A stretch of DNA of 64,000 nt, from the NCBI GenBank assembly GCA_021205095.1, contig JAJPYE010000065.1, positions 47,056-111,055 on the forward strand, given 5' to 3'. This DNA is from Oscillospiraceae bacterium. GTDB lineage: Bacteria > Bacillota > Clostridia > Oscillospirales > Oscillospiraceae. The translations under genes were made by a program, and so were the position numbers. Below the pieces are notes generated by a model that did not search any database, was not told where the DNA came from, and saw nothing but the letters and a program-made list of their open reading frames with translations. Shown in pieces: positions 1-7,625 of the stretch. Each line of letters begins with the position of its first letter. The first letter of the stretch is position 1.

Positions 1-1
1 G

Positions 2-922
2 GAAAAAGCAAAGGAAAACCTTGCCGTTTTTATCCAGGCTGCAAAAATGCGAAACGAACCGCTGGATCATGTTCTTCTCCACGGCCCGCCTGGGTTGGGC
101 AAAACCACGCTGGCCGGCGTCATTGCGAACGAAATGGGCGTTAATATGCGCATTACCTCCGGCCCAGCTATTGAAAAGCCGGGGGATTTGGTCGCCCTTT
201 TGACCAATTTGCAGGAAAATGATATTTTGTTTTTAGATGAAATACATCGGCTGAATCGCTCTGTGGAGGAGATTTTATACCCCGCCATGGAGGATTACGC
301 CATTGACATCATTCTGGGGAAAGGCCCCTCCGCCAATTCCATACGCCTTGACCTGCCCCATTTTACCCTGATTGGTGCTACCACCCGCTCCGGGCAGCTT
401 TCCGCCCCGCTGAGGGATCGTTTTGGCGTCAATCTCCGGCTGGAGCTTTACAGCACGGAGGAGCTGCGCCGCATCATTGAGCGCAGCGCCGCTATATTAG
501 AAATCGACATCGAGCCGGATGGGGCGGTCGAGATTGCCTCCCGCAGCCGGGGAACGCCTCGTATTGCCAATCGGATGCTCCGCCGGGTACGCGATTTTGC
601 TCAGGTGAAGGGGACGGGTGTTATTACCAAAGAAATTGCGGAGGAGGCGCTTTTGCGACTGGAGGTGGACAAGGCGGGGTTAGACAACATTGACCGGCGT
701 ATGCTGCGCAGCATTATAGAGCTGTATAACGGCGGCCCGGTGGGTTTGGAGGCGCTGGCCGCAACCATCAATGAAGAGGCCGTTACCCTGGAGGACGTTT
801 ACGAACCATTTTTGCTTCAGCAGGGATTTCTAACCCGTACCATGCGGGGACGCTGCGTCACAAAAAAAGCCTATGACCATCTGGGAATCGCGTATTTGGG
901 GCAGCAGGAAATGGATATGTAA
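2..922 (+). CDS. ruvB: Holliday junction branch migration helicase RuvB (5' truncated by window edge)
   Basis: RuvB is the hexameric AAA+ motor that, with RuvA, drives Holliday-junction branch migration during recombinational repair. The frame is open from base 2, so the start lies outside the window. Visible are Walker A (GPPGLGKTT), Walker B (LFLDEIHRL), sensor 1 (LIGATTRSG), an arginine-finger region (APLRDRFG) and the C-terminal winged-helix part ending [18 protein letters not shown]. About 305 residues are visible, so only roughly the first 30-40 residues are missing relative to the usual ~335. No ruvA is visible (it would be upstream). No strong terminator is obvious before the next promoter. 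Confidence 0.96.
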   Translation, partial: EKAKENLAVFIQAAKMRNEPLDHVLLHGPPGLGKTTLAGVIANEMGVNMRITSGPAIEKPGDLVALLTNLQENDILFLDEIHRLNRSVEEILYPAMEDYAIDIILGKGPSANSIRLDLPHFTLIGATTRSGQLSAPLRDRFGVNLRLELYSTEELRRIIERSAAILEIDIEPDGAVEIASRSRGTPRIANRMLRRVRDFAQVKGTGVITKEIAEEALLRLEVDKAGLDNIDRRMLRSIIELYNGGPVGLEALAATINEEAVTLEDVYEPFLLQQGFLTRTMRGRCVTKKAYDHLGIAYLGQQEMDM

Positions 923-996
923 GACCATATGTCTCCTTTCTTGAAATTCTAAGGATATTTTTTTGGCAATTTTGTGTGTTTTTTGAGAAAAAAGAC

Positions 997-1024
997 TTGA
1001 CTTCCTCGCGCGTTGTTATATAAT
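997..1024 (+). promoter_or_regulatory. Sigma-A type promoter of the SigH-like gene
   Basis: TTGACT (997-1002) and TATAAT (1019-1024) with a 16-nt spacer. Transcription should start near 1031, giving an 18-nt leader before the ATG at 1049. Confidence 0.75.
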
Positions 1025-1048
1025 TATAGGCATAATGACATAATAGTG

Positions 1049-1654
1049 ATGAATTATTCAAAAACTTCTGACGAAGAACTACAAGCGCTGGCCCGTGTTC
1101 AGCAGAGCGGGGCAGAGGAGGCTTTGGCGAAGCGTTATGTGCGTTTAGTACGCGCTTGTGCCAGACCGTATTTCCTTGTCGGCGGCGATGGCGAGGATCT
1201 CATCCAGGAAGGGATGCTTGGCCTGTTGTCTGCCATTCGCGGGTTTGACCCACAAAAAGGTCAGTCCTTTCGGGCCTATGCCCAAAGCTGTATTCAAAAT
1301 CGCATAAAATCGGCTATCCGCAGCGCGGGTCGACGAAAACATTCCCCGTTGAACGATGGCCTTTCCTTAGACGAAGTCCTCTCAAATGAATCCCAGTCCC
1401 TAGGTGTCCATTTTTTCCAGCAGAGTCCTGAGGAGCAGGTTCTAGCAAGAGAGACCGAAAAAGAATTTATCACTGCCTATTCGCAGCGCCTGTCAGGATT
1501 TGAGGCGCAGATTCTTGATCTGTATCTGGACGGCCTATCATATGAAGAAATGGCTGAACGATCTGGTCGGGATACAAAGGCGGTTGACAACGCCATCCAG
1601 CGTATAAGACGCAAGTTGGCAAAGCTCTCCTCAGGCGAAAACAGCGAAAGCTGA
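1049..1654 (+). CDS. Sigma-70 family RNA polymerase sigma factor, SigH-like
   Basis: A 201-residue alternative sigma factor. Region 2 spans roughly residues 20-90 (core-binding and -10 recognition: EDLIQEGMLGLLSAIRGFD, then FRAYAQSCIQNRIKSAIR), and region 4 about 140-195 with a helix-turn-helix (LSYEEMAERSGRDTKAVDNAIQRIRRKL). Length and arrangement fit the SigH (Spo0H) group, which in Bacillus controls entry into sporulation; this specific role is inferred. The start at 1049 was chosen because the longer in-frame start at 1013 lies inside the promoter. No Shine-Dalgarno sequence precedes 1049; the short leader is AT-rich, so translation initiation may be weak or atypical. GTG at 1046 is an alternative. 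Confidence 0.85.
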   Translation: MNYSKTSDEELQALARVQQSGAEEALAKRYVRLVRACARPYFLVGGDGEDLIQEGMLGLLSAIRGFDPQKGQSFRAYAQSCIQNRIKSAIRSAGRRKHSPLNDGLSLDEVLSNESQSLGVHFFQQSPEEQVLARETEKEFITAYSQRLSGFEAQILDLYLDGLSYEEMAERSGRDTKAVDNAIQRIRRKLAKLSSGENSES

Positions 1655-1707
1655 TCGCATATAATACTTGCCCAATTTGGGAAAATTTTCTAAAGAGAGG
1701 ACCAAAA

Positions 1708-1989
1708 ATGTACCAAGACAAGACCCTTGTATGCAAGGAATGTGGCCAGGAATTTGTGTTCACCGCCGGTGAGCAGGAGTTTTATGCAGAGCGCGGCTTC
1801 CAGAACGAGCCTCAGCGTTGCAAGGCCTGCCGTGATGCCCGTAAGGCGGCCTCCCGCGGCCCCCGCGAGTACTTCACCGCCACCTGCGCCGCTTGCGGCG
1901 GAGAAGCCCGTGTTCCCTTTGAACCCAAGAGTGATCGCCCTGTATATTGCAGCGAGTGCTTCGCTCGTATGCGTTCCGGCGAGATGTAA
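1708..1989 (+). CDS. Small protein with two zinc-ribbon-like Cys pairs
   Basis: 93 residues with four CxxC pairs: CKEC (9-12), CKAC (38-41), CAAC (59-62) and CSEC (81-84), matching the 'probable zinc-ribbon domain' proteins common in Firmicutes; these are thought to bind zinc but have no assigned role. The ribosome binding site AAGAGAGGA sits just upstream of the ATG. It follows the sigma factor by about 50 nt and is closed by a clear terminator, so it may be co-transcribed with it. The function is unknown. Confidence 0.85.
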   Translation: MYQDKTLVCKECGQEFVFTAGEQEFYAERGFQNEPQRCKACRDARKAASRGPREYFTATCAACGGEARVPFEPKSDRPVYCSECFARMRSGEM

Positions 1990-2003
1990 GTTTGTCCTGA
2001 AAA

Positions 2004-2032
2004 GGGGCTGCGTGAAGCGCAGTCCCTTTTTT
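2004..2032 (+). terminator. Rho-independent terminator after zinc-ribbon gene
   Basis: Nine-base-pair stem (left arm 2004-2012, right arm ending 2026, one G-T pair), loop TGAA, followed by a run of six T. Confidence 0.85.
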
Positions 2033-2185
2033 AGTGTCTGTTTACCTTTCCAAACATGCGGCAAAACGCCCTCGCTGGGTTTGATGCAGCGTTGAAAATA
2101 AATTTTGAAGCCTGGATAAAATATCGGCCTGGCCGGCAGCGGGCTGGATTTTTTTCAGTTAAACCGTATTTGGATGAATTTTGTG

Positions 2186-2214
2186 TTGAAATCTTGAATA
2201 GGAATGGGTATAAT
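2186..2214 (+). promoter_or_regulatory. Sigma-A type promoter of the DUF1858 gene
   Basis: TTGAAA (2186-2191), 17-nt spacer, TATAAT (2209-2214). The downstream gene has a strong GGAGGG ribosome binding site. Confidence 0.8.
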
Positions 2215-2249
2215 AGACTCAATCACTATGAAATTGGAGGGTCTCTATT

Positions 2250-2456
2250 ATGTATGAGGTCACAAAAGATACTATTGTCTACGATGTAATGCTTAACGCC
2301 CCCGCAACGCAGCCTTTGTTTGAGCGCATTGGGATGCACTGCCTGGGCTGTGCTTATGCCACAGGTGAGAGCATTGAACAGGCTTGCCTTGTCCATGGCG
2401 TAGATGTAGACGGATTTGTCAACGAGGTCAACGACTTTATCGCCGCCCATGCCTGA
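2250..2456 (+). CDS. DUF1858 / hybrid-cluster-protein-associated redox disulfide domain protein
   Basis: 68-residue single-domain protein. The hallmark is the CxxC in GMHCLGCAYATGES (around residues 28-40), followed by SIEQACLVHGVDVDGFV, as in DUF1858 / prismane-associated redox-disulfide proteins, often encoded near hybrid cluster proteins in anaerobes. A thiol-disulfide or cluster-related redox role is presumed from the family; no hybrid cluster gene is in the window. It has its own promoter and GGAGGG ribosome binding site and is followed 7 nt after its stop by a terminator hairpin. Confidence 0.85.
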   Translation: MYEVTKDTIVYDVMLNAPATQPLFERIGMHCLGCAYATGESIEQACLVHGVDVDGFVNEVNDFIAAHA

Positions 2457-2462
2457 TGGATG

Positions 2463-2486
2463 CGGCGGACGTATCCCGCCGTTTTT
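2463..2486 (+). terminator. Terminator hairpin ending at the next start codon
   Basis: CGGCGG (2463-2468), 7-nt loop, CCGCCG (2476-2481) and five T (2482-2486). The T-run runs directly into the ATG at 2487 of the methyltransferase gene, which has no Shine-Dalgarno sequence of its own. Confidence 0.6.
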
Positions 2487-3920
2487 ATGAACATGACAAT
2501 ACATTTATCCCCCCGGCTGGAGGCGGTCGCGCAGGCCGTGCCGCCGGGGGCCTGCGTTATTGATGTGGGAACCGATCATGCCCGCCTGCCTGTTTGGTTG
2601 GTGCAATCAGGTCGCGTTCGTCGTGCGATTGCCACAGATCTGCGTTCCGGCCCCCTGGAGGGGGCGGCGGCACTGATTGCCAAAACTGGTCTGGAGAGCT
2701 GCATTTCTCTGCGTCTGACAGACGGCCTTTCCGGCCTGGGGCCGGAGGACGGAGACACAGTAGTCATTGCCGGGATGGGCGGGGAGACCATGATCTCCAT
2801 CCTGTCCGCCGCCCCCTGGACAAAACAGGGAACTCTGTTAATTTTGGAGCCGCAAACCAAGCAGGCTGAGCTGCGAAGGTACCTGCTGGAAAACGGCTAC
2901 GCCGTTATTTCTGAACGGCTGGTAAGAGACGCCGGGCGGATTTATCCTGTTCTGACCGTTCTGGGCGGCGATTCCCCGGCCTATTCTCAGGCGGAGCTAT
3001 ATACCGGCCTGTATGAACAGATTGGTGGCGACCCGCTTTTTGACGAATACCTGGCCCGCCTGACGTCTCGGATGACCCAGGCCGCTCCCTATGACGACAG
3101 AGCGGCGGAAATATTGAACGAATTGCAAGCCATGAAAAGGAGGCGTATGCCTATGACAACGGTACAGGAAATTTTTTCTTTTTTGGCGCAGAAGGCCCCG
3201 GTAGAGCAAAAGCTGGATTTTGACAACGTAGGGCTTTTGGTGGGCCGAGGGAACCGGGAGGTACATCGGGTGCTGACGGCGTTGGACATCGTGGATGAGG
3301 TAATAGACGAGGCGGCTGCCATGGGCGCGGAGCTGATTGTCAGCCACCACCCCCTGTTTTTCGATTTGAAATCCGTGACAGACGGCACCTGGACAGGCCG
3401 CCGAACCCTGACCCTGGCGGAAAATCGCATAGCGGCGATTTGTATGCACACAAATCTGGACGCGGCGGAGGGCGGCGTGAACGACGCGCTGATGGCGGCG
3501 TTGGGCGGACGCGTCACCGGCCAGCTTGACCCGGCGTCCGGCATTGGACGGGTGGGCAAGCTGGCAGGGGAGATGCCGTTTTCTCAATTCCTGCCGCTGG
3601 TAAAATCCGCCCTGGCCTCCAATGGCCTGCGGTATCACGATGCTGGGCGGCCTGTGAAGCGGCTGGCCGTGTGCGGCGGCTCCGGCGGCGGAGAGATTGA
3701 TTTGGCATACCAGGCTGGATGCGACACCTATGTTACCGCCGATGTGAAATACGACCAGTTTTTAGAGGCAAAGCACCTTGGCATAAACCTGATTGACGCC
3801 GACCATTTCTGCACGGAAAATGTGGTTGTTCCCGTCCTTGCAGATTGGCTACGGGAGGCGTTTCCTGGGCTGGAGGTTCATATTGCCAAATCCCACGGGC
3901 AGACGGCCCAATTTTATTGA
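2487..3920 (+). CDS. In-frame fusion: TrmK tRNA (adenine22-N1)-methyltransferase + Nif3-like dinuclear metal protein
   Basis: 477 residues. Residues ~3-215 are TrmK-like: LSPRLEAVAQAVPPG, the SAM-binding VIDVGTDHARLPVWLVQ, ATDLRSGPL and VVIAGMGGETM. Residues ~221-477 are Nif3/YqfO-like (KLDFDNVGLLVG, ELIVSHHPLFF, MHTNLDAAEGGVNDAL, DVKYDQFLEA, DADHFCTE), with the conserved His/Asp/Glu ligands of a two-metal centre. In most Firmicutes these are two adjacent genes; here no stop separates them. Just before the Nif3 part lies an internal AAGGAGG (3136-3142 region) followed by ATG at 3147 and 3153, so separate Nif3 could also be made. Start: 2487 or 2493 (which aligns best with TrmK); both follow the terminator T-run without a ribosome binding site. 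Confidence 0.85.
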   Translation: MNMTIHLSPRLEAVAQAVPPGACVIDVGTDHARLPVWLVQSGRVRRAIATDLRSGPLEGAAALIAKTGLESCISLRLTDGLSGLGPEDGDTVVIAGMGGETMISILSAAPWTKQGTLLILEPQTKQAELRRYLLENGYAVISERLVRDAGRIYPVLTVLGGDSPAYSQAELYTGLYEQIGGDPLFDEYLARLTSRMTQAAPYDDRAAEILNELQAMKRRRMPMTTVQEIFSFLAQKAPVEQKLDFDNVGLLVGRGNREVHRVLTALDIVDEVIDEAAAMGAELIVSHHPLFFDLKSVTDGTWTGRRTLTLAENRIAAICMHTNLDAAEGGVNDALMAALGGRVTGQLDPASGIGRVGKLAGEMPFSQFLPLVKSALASNGLRYHDAGRPVKRLAVCGGSGGGEIDLAYQAGCDTYVTADVKYDQFLEAKHLGINLIDADHFCTENVVVPVLADWLREAFPGLEVHIAKSHGQTAQFY

Positions 3921-3941
3921 GAACCTGTGAATACAGGTTCT
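3920..3941 (+). repeat. Perfect 8-bp inverted repeat after the fusion gene
   Basis: AGAACCTG (3920-3927), loop TGAATA, CAGGTTCT (3934-3941). It overlaps the stop codon region but has no following T-run, so termination is doubtful. Confidence 0.5.
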
Positions 3942-3964
3942 AAACGTTTGCGGGCGAAACCCTG

Positions 3965-4016
3965 TCATAAAAGCTCCCTCCACGGCGTATGATGAACCAA
4001 ACACGCCATGGAGGGA
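3965..4016 (+). promoter_or_regulatory. Hairpin locking the spoIVA ribosome binding site, with candidate sigma-E promoter
   Basis: Left arm 3975-3988 and right arm 4003-4016 pair in 13 of 14 positions across a 14-nt loop. The right arm contains GGAGGG (4010-4015), the ribosome binding site of spoIVA. A weak sigma-E-like promoter (TCATAAA 3965-3971, 14-nt spacer, CGTATGAT 3986-3993) would start RNA near 4000, inside the loop and past the left arm. The hairpin is directly visible; the promoter is a tentative call (about half the consensus positions match). Confidence 0.5.
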
Positions 4017-4022
4017 TTATTT

Positions 4023-5495
4023 GTGGACAGAATCTATGAGGATATTGCCCGCAGGACGGACGGCGACATATATCTCGGTGTTGTTGGGCCTGTGCGGACG
4101 GGGAAATCGACCTTTATCAAGCGCTTTATGGAAACACAGGTCATCCCCAATATTGAAAACGTATACCGCAAGGAGAGAGCGCGGGATGAGCTGCCACAAT
4201 CCGGCTCTGGCCGCACCATTATGACGGCGGAACCGAAATTTGTGCCGGAGGAGGCCGTTGACATCTCTCTTGGATCGGAAACCTCCGCCTCCGTGCGGCT
4301 TATTGACTGTGTAGGCTACATGGTACCTGGGGCAGAGGGGTTGTATGAGGACGGCGCCGAGCGAATGGTGACGACCCCGTGGTACGACCACGAGATACCC
4401 ATGACCCAAGCGGCGGAGGAGGGAACTCACAAGGTCATCGCAGAACACTCAACCATTGGCCTTGTTATCACCACCGACGGCAGCTTTGGGGATATTCCCA
4501 GAGAAAATTATGCCGCGGCAGAGGAACGAGTCATTCAGGAGCTGCAAAGCATTGGCAAGCCCTTTGCCGTGATTTTAAACTCTGCCGTTCCATCGGCTGA
4601 GAATGTGACCGTCCTGGCGGCGGAGCTAAGCCAAAAATACGGCGTCCCCTGTATGGCTCTGAACTGCCAGGAGCTGACGGATGCTGAAATACACACGATT
4701 ATGAAAACAGTGCTGTTTCAATTTCCTTTAAACGAACTTTCCGTCTGGCTGCCCGCTTGGGCAGAGGCTCTGCCGGAGGACAGCGAGCTGAAACAGTCCC
4801 TTTACGAATTATTTTTGGATGCGGGGACAAAAATCAGCGTCCTACAGGACGCCTACACCTGTATGGATAGCATAGGCCAAAGCGATCTTGTCAGCAAGGC
4901 GCGCATATCTGAGGTGCAAGCTGATGTAGGAATGGCCAGCGCCGTAGTGGAATTGAAAAGCGCTCTCTATTACCAAACTGTAAGCGAGCAGTCTGGTTAT
5001 GAAATACGGGACGATGGGGATTTAATGGAGCTTTTGCGGTCGCTGAAAAGCCTGAAGCAGGAATACGATCATGTACACGATGCTCTGACGCAGGCGCGGG
5101 AGACCGGCTATGGCGTCATTATGCCAGGCCCGGAGGACATGATACTGGAGGAACCGAAAATTATCAGCCGAGGTGGAAAATACAGCGTTCGCCTTAAGGC
5201 CAGCGCCCCTGCCATCCATCTTTTTCAAACGCAGGTGGAAACGGAGGTGTCCCCGGCTGTCGGCGGAGAAAAGGCCAGCGAGCAGATCGTCAGCTTCCTG
5301 CTCCAGGGCTTTGACGGAGATATGAACCGCATCTGGGAATCTAATATCTTCGGCAAGTCCCTATACGACATTGCGGAGGATGGTTTGACCACCAAGCTCC
5401 ATCGTATGCCCAACAACATCCAAAATCGTCTGCGCACCACTATACAGCGGCTGGTAAACGATGGAGGCTACAGCCTCATCTGCATTATCATATAG
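4023..5495 (+). CDS. spoIVA: Stage IV sporulation protein A (spore coat basement-layer ATPase)
   Basis: SpoIVA is the ATP-hydrolysing protein that polymerises on the outer forespore membrane and anchors coat and cortex assembly; in Bacillus it is made in the mother cell under sigma-E. The protein opens with DRIYEDIARRTDGDIYLG and has Walker A GPVRTGKST, RDELPQSGSGRTIMT and MTAEPKFVPEEAV, all typical. The start is GTG at 4023: it lies 7 nt after GGAGGG and gives 490 residues, close to the 492 of Bacillus. The in-frame ATG at 4008 has no ribosome binding site and would lie inside the hairpin. The C-terminus ends SLICIII as expected for the membrane-targeting tail. Confidence 0.95.
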   Translation: MDRIYEDIARRTDGDIYLGVVGPVRTGKSTFIKRFMETQVIPNIENVYRKERARDELPQSGSGRTIMTAEPKFVPEEAVDISLGSETSASVRLIDCVGYMVPGAEGLYEDGAERMVTTPWYDHEIPMTQAAEEGTHKVIAEHSTIGLVITTDGSFGDIPRENYAAAEERVIQELQSIGKPFAVILNSAVPSAENVTVLAAELSQKYGVPCMALNCQELTDAEIHTIMKTVLFQFPLNELSVWLPAWAEALPEDSELKQSLYELFLDAGTKISVLQDAYTCMDSIGQSDLVSKARISEVQADVGMASAVVELKSALYYQTVSEQSGYEIRDDGDLMELLRSLKSLKQEYDHVHDALTQARETGYGVIMPGPEDMILEEPKIISRGGKYSVRLKASAPAIHLFQTQVETEVSPAVGGEKASEQIVSFLLQGFDGDMNRIWESNIFGKSLYDIAEDGLTTKLHRMPNNIQNRLRTTIQRLVNDGGYSLICIII

Positions 5496-5513
5496 AGTGG
5501 ACAGTGTCGATTC

Positions 5514-5549
5514 CGGCTGTGTCAGAACCATTCAGGTTCGGCACAGCCG
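5514..5549 (+). terminator. Imperfect hairpin after spoIVA
   Basis: CGGCTGTG..AGAACC pairs with GGTTC..CACAGCCG across ATTCA, with a small bulge. Only a short T stretch follows, so this may be a weak terminator. Confidence 0.45.
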
Positions 5550-5673
5550 CTGGCCGTTTAGTTATCTCATAAAAATAGTTGCGTCACAGAGGGATCAGGA
5601 GGTATAATGAATACAGGAAAAACTAGGTGAGCTTCTAACTGCCCGACGATGCACTACAAAGGAGATACAAGAA

Positions 5674-6861
5674 ATGAGACCTTTATCCAAAATTGCCACA
5701 TCCCTTAAGCCCTCGGCCACGATGGCTGTCAATGCCACCGTAAAGAAAATGCGCGCCGCCGGGGAGGAGGTATTCAGCTTCGGCGGCGGGGAGCCTGACT
5801 GGCCCACGCCGGAAAACATATGCCATGCTGGTATACAGGCAATTCAGGAAGGATTCACAAAATATACGCCCGCCTCAGGAACAGCCGAGCTGCGCTCCGC
5901 CATTGCCGAAAGGCTGAGAGAGGATTACGGTCTCGACTATGAAAGCGGGCAAATCGTTGTAACCAGCGGTGGAAAGCACGCCATTTATGTTGCGCTTTGC
6001 TGTCTTCTTGACCAAGGGGACGAGGTCATACTGCCTGCACCCTACTGGGTTTCCTATCACGAGGCCATTCGCATGGCAGGGGGGACGCCAGTGGTTGTTT
6101 ATGCATCGGAGGAGCAGGGCTTTAAGCTGACGGCCAGCCAGCTTGAGGCTGCTGTTACCCCCAGGACAAAGCTGTTTCTTTTGAATAACCCAGGAAATCC
6201 AACCGGCGCTGTCTATACAAGAGAGGAGCTGGCGGCGCTGGCAGCGGTATGCAAAAAATTCGATTTGTATGTGCTGTCTGATGAAATGTACGGAAAGCTG
6301 GTGTACGATGATGCGGAGCTTGTCAGCTTCCCGTCCTTGAGCCAGGATGCCTGTCAGCGTACCGTGCTGATAAACGGCGTGTCTAAGGCTTATGCCATGA
6401 CCGGCTGGCGCATAGGCTACGCGGCGGCTCCAAAGCCCATTGCGGCGGCTATGGACGGGTATTTGTCCCAATCCACCGGCGCGCCTCCTTCCATCAGCCA
6501 GGCAGCGGCGCTGGAGGCCTTTTCCGGGCCGCAGGACGCTGTTGAACGTATGCGCCAGGGCTATGATCAGCGGCGAAAATATCTTGTGGAGCGGCTAAAC
6601 GGCATGGAGGGCGTATCCTGCGCGATTCCCAAGGGAGCGTTTTATCTGCTGATTGACGTGTGGCCCCAGTTTGGCCGAACACTAGCGGGACGAAAAATTG
6701 AGAACGATACTGACTTCACGCAGGCACTGCTGGACGCAGAACACGTTGCCGTCACACCGGGCATCGCCTTCGACGCGCCGGGCTATGTGCGCTGGTGCTA
6801 CGCCTCGTCCATGGAGGAGATTGTCGAGGGTCTGAATCGACTGGAACGGTTCATCAGATAA
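5674..6861 (+). CDS. Class I/II pyridoxal-phosphate aminotransferase (aspartate aminotransferase-like)
   Basis: 395-residue fold-type I aminotransferase. Visible: SFGGGEPDWPTP near the N-terminus, KYTPASGTAELR, the substrate/PLP segment NNPGNPTGAVYTREEL, DEMYGKLVYDD and the Schiff-base lysine in VSKAYAMTGWRIGYAAAP. The pattern is that of the aspartate aminotransferase Ib subgroup, which uses aspartate, aromatic or prephenate-type donors; exact substrate cannot be read from the sequence. AAAGGAGAT precedes the ATG. The gene stands alone between spoIVA and cwlD. Confidence 0.88.
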   Translation: MRPLSKIATSLKPSATMAVNATVKKMRAAGEEVFSFGGGEPDWPTPENICHAGIQAIQEGFTKYTPASGTAELRSAIAERLREDYGLDYESGQIVVTSGGKHAIYVALCCLLDQGDEVILPAPYWVSYHEAIRMAGGTPVVVYASEEQGFKLTASQLEAAVTPRTKLFLLNNPGNPTGAVYTREELAALAAVCKKFDLYVLSDEMYGKLVYDDAELVSFPSLSQDACQRTVLINGVSKAYAMTGWRIGYAAAPKPIAAAMDGYLSQSTGAPPSISQAAALEAFSGPQDAVERMRQGYDQRRKYLVERLNGMEGVSCAIPKGAFYLLIDVWPQFGRTLAGRKIENDTDFTQALLDAEHVAVTPGIAFDAPGYVRWCYASSMEEIVEGLNRLERFIR

Positions 6862-6923
6862 CCTGAATACATTCGGATTTCATCTCATATAAGTTATTAA
6901 GCAAGCAATGAGGTGGAGTGCGG

Positions 6924-7625
6924 ATGTTTGATAAAATGAACTGGTGGTTTCCCTTGGCTTTGATCGTTTTGCTGGCCGTCGCCGTCCTGGTTAAGCCTTC
7001 CGAGATTGCAGCAGCGGCAGCGACGGCCCCAACTCCTGTTCTGGTAATCGACGCGGGACATGGGGGCGCAGACGGAGGAGCTGTGGCGACAGATGGAACG
7101 CTGGAAAGCGACCTTAATCTGGACATTGCTTTACGCCTGGAGGCGTTGGCTGCCTTTTGGGGTGTGGATACGGTGATGACCCGCGACAGCGCGGAAATAG
7201 ATTATCCGGCGGAAGCCGACACCCTGGCCGCCATGAAGCGGGCCGACCAATACGCCCGTGCCGCACTGGTCAATTCCACCGCCGGAGCTGTGCTTATAAG
7301 TATACACCAAAACAATTATCCAGCCGCCGCCCCTTGGGGCATCCAGGTCTTCTATGGCGGCGTCGCCGGAAGCGACACCCTGGCCGCTGTCTTGCAGGAA
7401 AACCTGACCGGGCAGCTATGCAGCAATACCCGGCGACTTGCCGAACCTATCGACAGCAGCATCTATCTGATGAAAAAAGCAAGCTGCACAGCAGTTCTTG
7501 TGGAGTGCGGCTTTCTCTCAAACCCGGAGGATTTGAGCAAGCTCAGGACAGAGGAATACCGCTTAGAGCTTGCAACAGTTATCCTGGCATCCTATCTGCA
7601 ATACATACAAGGAATAACGACATGA
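6924..7625 (+). CDS. cwlD: N-acetylmuramoyl-L-alanine amidase, CwlD-like (spore cortex)
   Basis: Amidase_3 family zinc amidase that removes peptide side chains from muramic acid; CwlD acts with PdaA to make muramic-delta-lactam in spore cortex. An N-terminal membrane/signal segment (FPLALIVLLAVAVLV) is followed by the catalytic domain: zinc motif VIDAGHGGADGGA, a Glu in ESDLNLDIALRLE, ISIHQNNYP and VLVECGFLSNPED. About 233 residues, as for CwlD. The ATG at 6924 lies at good distance from AGGTGGAG; GTG at 6918 is too close. The last codons overlap radA by 4 nt (ATGA), indicating translational coupling. Confidence 0.85.
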   Translation: MFDKMNWWFPLALIVLLAVAVLVKPSEIAAAAATAPTPVLVIDAGHGGADGGAVATDGTLESDLNLDIALRLEALAAFWGVDTVMTRDSAEIDYPAEADTLAAMKRADQYARAALVNSTAGAVLISIHQNNYPAAAPWGIQVFYGGVAGSDTLAAVLQENLTGQLCSNTRRLAEPIDSSIYLMKKASCTAVLVECGFLSNPEDLSKLRTEEYRLELATVILASYLQYIQGITT

